The notes beneath the pieces were generated by a model. The model did no database searches, was not told the origin of the DNA, and worked only from the letters and a program-made list of their open reading frames with translations. The position numbers and the translations under genes are program-made. A stretch of 64,000 nucleotides of DNA from Chrysemys picta bellii (taxonomy: Eukaryota; Chordata; Testudines; Emydidae), in assembly GCF_011386835.1 (NCBI RefSeq), contig NC_088796.1:67345468-67409467 (forward strand). The letters are read 5' to 3'. Positions 59,991 to 64,000 of the stretch are shown here, piece after piece; the stretch's first letter is position 1, and the number at the start of each line of letters is the position of its first letter.

Positions 59991-60380
59991 CCCTCCCACC
60001 CCACCCCCAGAGAAGTAACCCTAATAAATGAGCATACACCAAATATTGGCCAAATCTGGTAACAACATGGACAGAAAAATATTTTCTCTAAAACACTTCT
60101 CAGGAAAAAGTTATGAAAAAAAGCAAATATATTCAGCTGTCGGGTACCTCAAAGAAGGGAGCACAACTGAAGTCAGCGTTAGATAAATTTCATAGCACTC
60201 ATAGTATAGTGCTTTTCATCTTTAAAGTTCAATATGAACACAAAACTGTATTAACACTGAACACAGGATATAAGCATGGTCCCATGTGTACTCGGTAGGA
60301 CAAGGGCTCAAATTCAGTAATAAACGTAAAATATTACTGTGTAATTTAGTGATTCTATCCTGTCTTCTCCTCCCTAACTT
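59991..60380. other. Intron, nothing recognised
   Basis: AT-rich, no repeat seen. Confidence 0.35.
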
Positions 60381-60388
60381 ACTACTAC

Positions 60389-60781
60389 CAGTGGCAGATT
60401 AATAATTTTGCCGACCCTAGGCCAGGAAATAATTGCCGCCCTGGTCCCGCCCCGACTCCGCCCTTTTCCCACCCCCATTCCAACCCCCTCCCCAAAGTCC
60501 CCGCCCCAACTCCGCCCCTCCCTTCCCCTATAGGATCCCTTCCCCAGAGCCCCGCCCCTGGTCCCGCCTCTTCCCCCAGCACGCAGCCTTCCCCCTCCTC
60601 CCTCCTCCCTCCCTGCCCCACGAAACAGCTGTTTCGCAGCGCAAGCGCTGGGAGGGGAGAAAAACAGGACATGGCGGCGCGCTTGCAGAGGTGGTGGAGG
60701 TGAGCTGGAGCAGGGGGATGGGGCACGGAGGGGAGCTTCTGCCCCTGCAAATTTGTCGGCCTAGGCAATAATATGGCACTG
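60389..60781. mobile_element. GC-rich hAT element, 8-bp duplication ACTACTAC
   Basis: ACTACTAC at 60381-60388 and 60782-60789 flanks a 393-bp unit with termini CAGTGGC...GGCACTG. The core is C-rich (repeated CCCCGCCCC, CTCCGCCC) and CpG-rich. It has no transposase; the long frames on both strands are composition artefacts. Confidence 0.88.
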
Positions 60782-60904
60782 ACTACTACAGCTCATAATG
60801 AGCATGTTCAACTGAGAAATTCATCAATTATATTCAACAATGATTATTTTTGTTCACGTTCTTCATTATGCTCTCCAGGCAGCTCCATAAGTCTTGGCTG
60901 TTGT

Positions 60905-61313
60905 CAGGGCCGGCTCCAGGCACCAGCCAAGAAAGCTGGGGCTTGGGGCGGCAGCTTGTAGGAGGCGGCCTTCTGCCCAATCCTAGGGCGGCACGGCCGC
61001 GCGTTGTCATTCCACTCCGGCCGCCCTGTAGGGGGCAGCGGCGTGGAGGACGGGAGCACCCTGCAGGGCAGCCCGCGTCCTTCCCTCCCCGCCGACGGGA
61101 GTGGTGCAGAGCCCTCCCGGCAGGGGGCACGGCGGGACGGGCTGCGTGGCAGCGCCTCGCTGAAGCCCTGGCCGACCCCCTTCTCTCTCCCCTCCCCGCT
61201 AGCCAGGGCACATCTGCAGCGCAGGGAGTCCCCCTGCACCCTGGCTCCGGCCACGCAGCAGGTTTTTTTTTTTTTTTGCGCTTGGGGCGGCCAGAAAGCC
61301 AGAGCCAGCCCTG
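60905..61313. mobile_element. GC-rich hAT element, 8-bp duplication GCTGTTGT
   Basis: GCTGTTGT at 60897-60904 and 61314-61321 flanks a 409-bp unit starting CAGGGCCGGCTCCAGGC and ending CAGAGCCAGCCCTG. Its core is CpG-rich, and a T-run lies at 61263-61277. Only 123 bp separates it from the hAT element at 60389-60781. No transposase. Confidence 0.9.
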
Positions 61314-61321
61314 GCTGTTGT

Positions 61322-62232
61322 AATGTTGTTCAGTCAGTCCATCTCAGAGCCTACTTCCCTACCATGCATGACAGGGAAAGGAGGCTGGTAGCCAGCCTCC
61401 AACAGCTCATCTCTTCAGCCTTTGGCTCTGTACTGTTCACCAGGCAGCCCAAGTAACCAGCCTGCCCTTCTGGTTCCCCACCCTGCACTGGCTGCAAGCT
61501 TGACTCCCTGACCCACAATTGTCTGGCTCTACAAATCAGCTCAGGAACACAGACAACAATCCAATTAACCCCCAACCAATTTTAGGAAAAGCTTTGGAGA
61601 GCATGAGGCAGCTACAGGCTGACTCCGGCATGGCAGAGACGGAAGGCACCTGACCACAGCAAAATGGCATAGCATTTTTGCCGTGGGAGGTGTTCCACAA
61701 CATCTTGGGAAAAGTCCATGGGTGCTTCCAAACAAAGTAAATGAGAATTCACATCTCTCAACTATATTTTCATGCTGACTGCATGAAAATCAGGCAGGTG
61801 ATACTTTACAGTATTCAAATATTTAAGGTTGCCCCTTATAAGTCTGCCACCAAAACTTAACGTTGATTCATACAGCATCTGAACCAGTCCCACCTTTTCT
61901 TTCCTGTTGCCAGTCTATTTCTTTCCCTTCACAAAAATGCCTCCTCTCTCCTCCCAATCCCTCGGTCATTTTTCCTATGATCTGTTCTCCCATGCTGTTC
62001 TATACCATTGTGCAGCAATTAAAATTGAGACACTTACTGAACTCTTTGTTAAATTCATCTTTATAGCACACAGCATGCTTACAACAGAACACTGATAAGT
62101 TAGTTTTTAATGACAACTGCAAAAGCCCAAGCCATCAATTTCTGCAGAATTTAAGATGTTAAAAAAGGTTTCTAGACATTATGGTTGCAAAGATAACCTT
62201 CAAAACATGAACCAAAACATCTTCCTGACAGT
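61322..62232. other. Intron, nothing recognised
   Basis: Mixed composition; no repeat terminus or exon recognised. Confidence 0.35.
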
Positions 62233-62526
62233 AAGGCTACGTCTTCACTACCTGCCATATCAGCGGGTAGCAATCGATTTATCCGGGATCGATATATCGC
62301 GTCTCATTAAGACGCGATATATCGATCCCCGAACGTGCTCACCGTCGACTCTGGAACTCCACCAGAGCGAGCGGCGGTAGCGCAGTTCACGGGGGAGCCG
62401 CCGCCGCCGATTCCGCGCCGTGTGGACCCAGGTAATTCCATCTTAGATACTTCGACTTCAGCTATGCTATTCGCGTAGCTGAAGTTGTGTATCTTAGATC
62501 GATCCTCCCCCCAGTGTAGACCAGCC
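62233..62526. mobile_element. hAT MITE with perfect internal palindrome
   Basis: CTGACAGT (62225-62232) and CTAACAGT (62527-62534) match at 7 of 8 bases as target duplications. The unit shares its core with 23692-23953. Arms 62285-62304 and 62310-62329 (GGGATCGATATATCGCGTCT and its exact complement) form a perfect 20-bp hairpin with a 5-base loop. Further subterminal inverted repeats (CTTCAGCTA / TAGCTGAAG) lie near 62460-62490. Confidence 0.85.
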
Positions 62527-62600
62527 CTAACAGTGCCTCCGATGCTACTCCTAGCTTCACCCAGCAGCAGCATGGTGAGGTTAACAAGACCAGTGAGTTT

Positions 62601-62606
<6 letters not shown>

Positions 62607-62632
<26 letters not shown>
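62607..62632 (+). repeat. T26 homopolymer
   Basis: About 26 consecutive T following CAGACTT; no LINE or SINE tail recognised on the minus strand. Confidence 0.85.
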
Positions 62633-62636
<4 letters not shown>

Positions 62637-62956
62637 CTATGGGCAGCAGTGAACTTTCCAAAAAACAAAAAAACACCTAGTCGGTTTCATGCTTGGAAAA
62701 ATTCGTATGCAACTGTAGAAAAAAAAATGAATTAATTATAGGAAAAGACTAAGGACAACTGCTGGGAGAGAATAATGCTAACTTATTTTCTAGCTACCTC
62801 CCCTTACAGGAGCCAGGAGGCTACAAAGTTAAGAAGAAGATACGTAAAGGTCTTTCCCAGAGCTAAAGAGGAGTATAGCTTCAAGTTTGTCAGATGCCTA
62901 CTAGCTAAAGGAAAATATTTAAGATGGAGCCCCAAGCAAGGTCCAGAGAGAGCACC

Positions 62957-63580
62957 TGTAATGGGGGTATGCCCCAAACTGGCCCTGAGCAGGTAAATTA
63001 GCCAGGCACACCTAATTAACAAATTAAGCAGCAAGTCGGGGAGCGATGTAGGCTACAAAGAGGCCACTAATTAGAGGAAATAAAGGTACAGCTTCTAAGT
63101 TTTGTAAACTAATTAGTAGCAGGCTCAGCTGGGCAAGAATAGGTGGGGCCTATATAAAGCCCAGGAGCTGAGAGCAACAAGAGGCAGCAGGAAGGCAGGC
63201 TGAGAGAAGGGAGTTGAGAGACTGGCATACTCAGAGAGGGTGGAAGCCAGTTATGTAGGAAGAAGCCCAGGGAAACAGCAGCAAGGACTAGGTCTGTACA
63301 GGCATTAGCTACATGTTATAGGGTTCCTGGGCTGGAACCCAGTGTAGGGAGTGGGCCTGGGTTCCCCTACTAGCCACTGGGTAGCAGCAAAGGGTGTTGG
63401 AGACATCAGATGGGCAGCTGGTCTGGAAGAACTGTGATTTCCCCAAGAGTGAAAGAGGCTGCAGACTGGGGGGAGAAGAAGACGGGTAGAGAGACCAGTA
63501 AGAAAGGTGTAACACCTGGAGAGCTAATTCCCAGAATGGCCAGGAGGAAATGCCACAAGTGGTGAGGGAACCCCATCACA
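62957..63580 (+). mobile_element. Solo LTR with 5-bp target duplication GCACC
   Basis: The 624-bp unit starts TGTAATGGGGGTATGCC and ends GGGAACCCCATCACA; GCACC flanks it at 62952-62956 and 63581-63585. A TATA box (TATATAAA) is at 63151-63158. No clear AATAAA follows it in the expected place. There is no internal coding region, so it is a solo LTR. It lies antisense to FBXL17 in the upstream intron. Confidence 0.88.
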
Positions 63581-63585
63581 GCACC

Positions 63586-64000
63586 CAATCTCAAAAACAG
63601 GAGCTCCAAACTGGAAGAAATGTTGTCAGACATCCAGCCTGCAGGCCAAATCTTATCCGCATGATGTACTTTAGCGCCCTTGTTTAATATTCAGATTCCA
63701 CAATCCATGAGGCCGTTAAAATATAAATTTCTAGCCCTTGTTAATCTTCCACATATGAACTGAGTGTAAACCAATGCAGCATGGTCATCCTGAGTCCTGA
63801 AACAGTAGCTCAGAGGTTTGAATTCCCCAAGCCCTATAATTCCCATTGAGATATTAACTCTAAAGCCAAGTCATGACAATTTAAATATCAGCATTAGCTA
63901 TTTAACTGCTTATTATTTTAGTGGATAGAACAGAGAAGGAAAGAAAGGGAAAAAAAACAAACAGGGAAAAGGGAGAGAAAAAACAAAAGGAGGATGGGTA
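63586..64000. other. Intron to window end, nothing recognised
   Basis: AT-rich, ending in a purine-rich stretch. The preceding FBXL17 exon is beyond the window. Confidence 0.4.

Noticed and set aside
60385..61456. Frames up to 157 codons on both strands
   Set aside because: They fall across two CpG-rich non-autonomous hAT elements and include homopolymer runs; no domain or splice support.
1..64000. CRISPR arrays, operons or other prokaryotic systems
   Set aside because: No regular direct repeats with spacers and no closely packed genes; introns, SINEs and CR1 show vertebrate nuclear DNA.

Overview
This window is vertebrate nuclear DNA, almost certainly from a hidden-necked (cryptodiran) turtle. 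The evidence is tRNA-Lys-type turtle SINEs on both strands, several CR1 LINE copies, Penelope-like and DIRS-like retroelements, short LTRs, and many hAT and TA-target DNA transposon relics in AT-rich sequence. There are no operons, CRISPR arrays or prokaryotic signals.

The one recognised host gene is FBXL17, on the minus strand. FBXL17 is an F-box and leucine-rich-repeat protein, a substrate receptor of an SCF (SKP1-CUL1-F-box) ubiquitin ligase. Three consecutive coding exons are visible: 57585-57707 (second half of the F-box), 54877-55134 and 44578-44709 (leucine-rich repeats). All three are phase 0, have AG/GT splice borders and join into 171 uninterrupted codons. The rest of the window is intron: at least 6.3 kb upstream of the first visible exon, 2.45 kb and 10.2 kb between exons, and about 44.6 kb downstream with no further FBXL17 exon that I could see. 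An unexplained minus-strand open frame with a good splice acceptor (26906-27185) lies in the long downstream intron.

Layout in plus coordinates. 1-9 kb: AT-rich intron with an eroded hAT transposase and 3' end (4.77-5.5 kb) and an old foldback repeat (8.5-8.9 kb). 9.6-14.7 kb: an LTR-like repeat, a solo LTR with 5-bp target duplication, a GC-rich hAT element with 8-bp duplication, a TA-flanked MITE and a small hAT MITE. 19-25 kb: turtle SINE, Penelope-type fragments (one containing an inverted copy of its own flank), a hAT MITE and a MIR-like SINE. 29.5-36.3 kb: a nest in which a DIRS-type retrotransposon (RT, RNase H, tyrosine recombinase, minus strand) is split by a pogo-like DNA element and a CR1; the pogo-like element is split by another CR1, which is split by a MITE. 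37.5-43.8 kb: hAT relics, plus a TA-flanked element split by a solo LTR. 45.5-50.1 kb: a third MITE copy, a minus-strand LTR-like repeat, and a Penelope-like element with RT and GIY-YIG domains. 51.5-56 kb: homopolymer tracts, CR1 and SINE copies and nested hAT MITEs. 58.7-63.6 kb: three hAT relics, a palindromic hAT MITE and a third solo LTR.

No undescribed multi-gene system is visible. The novelty lies in transposon rearrangements and in the unexplained open frame at 27 kb.
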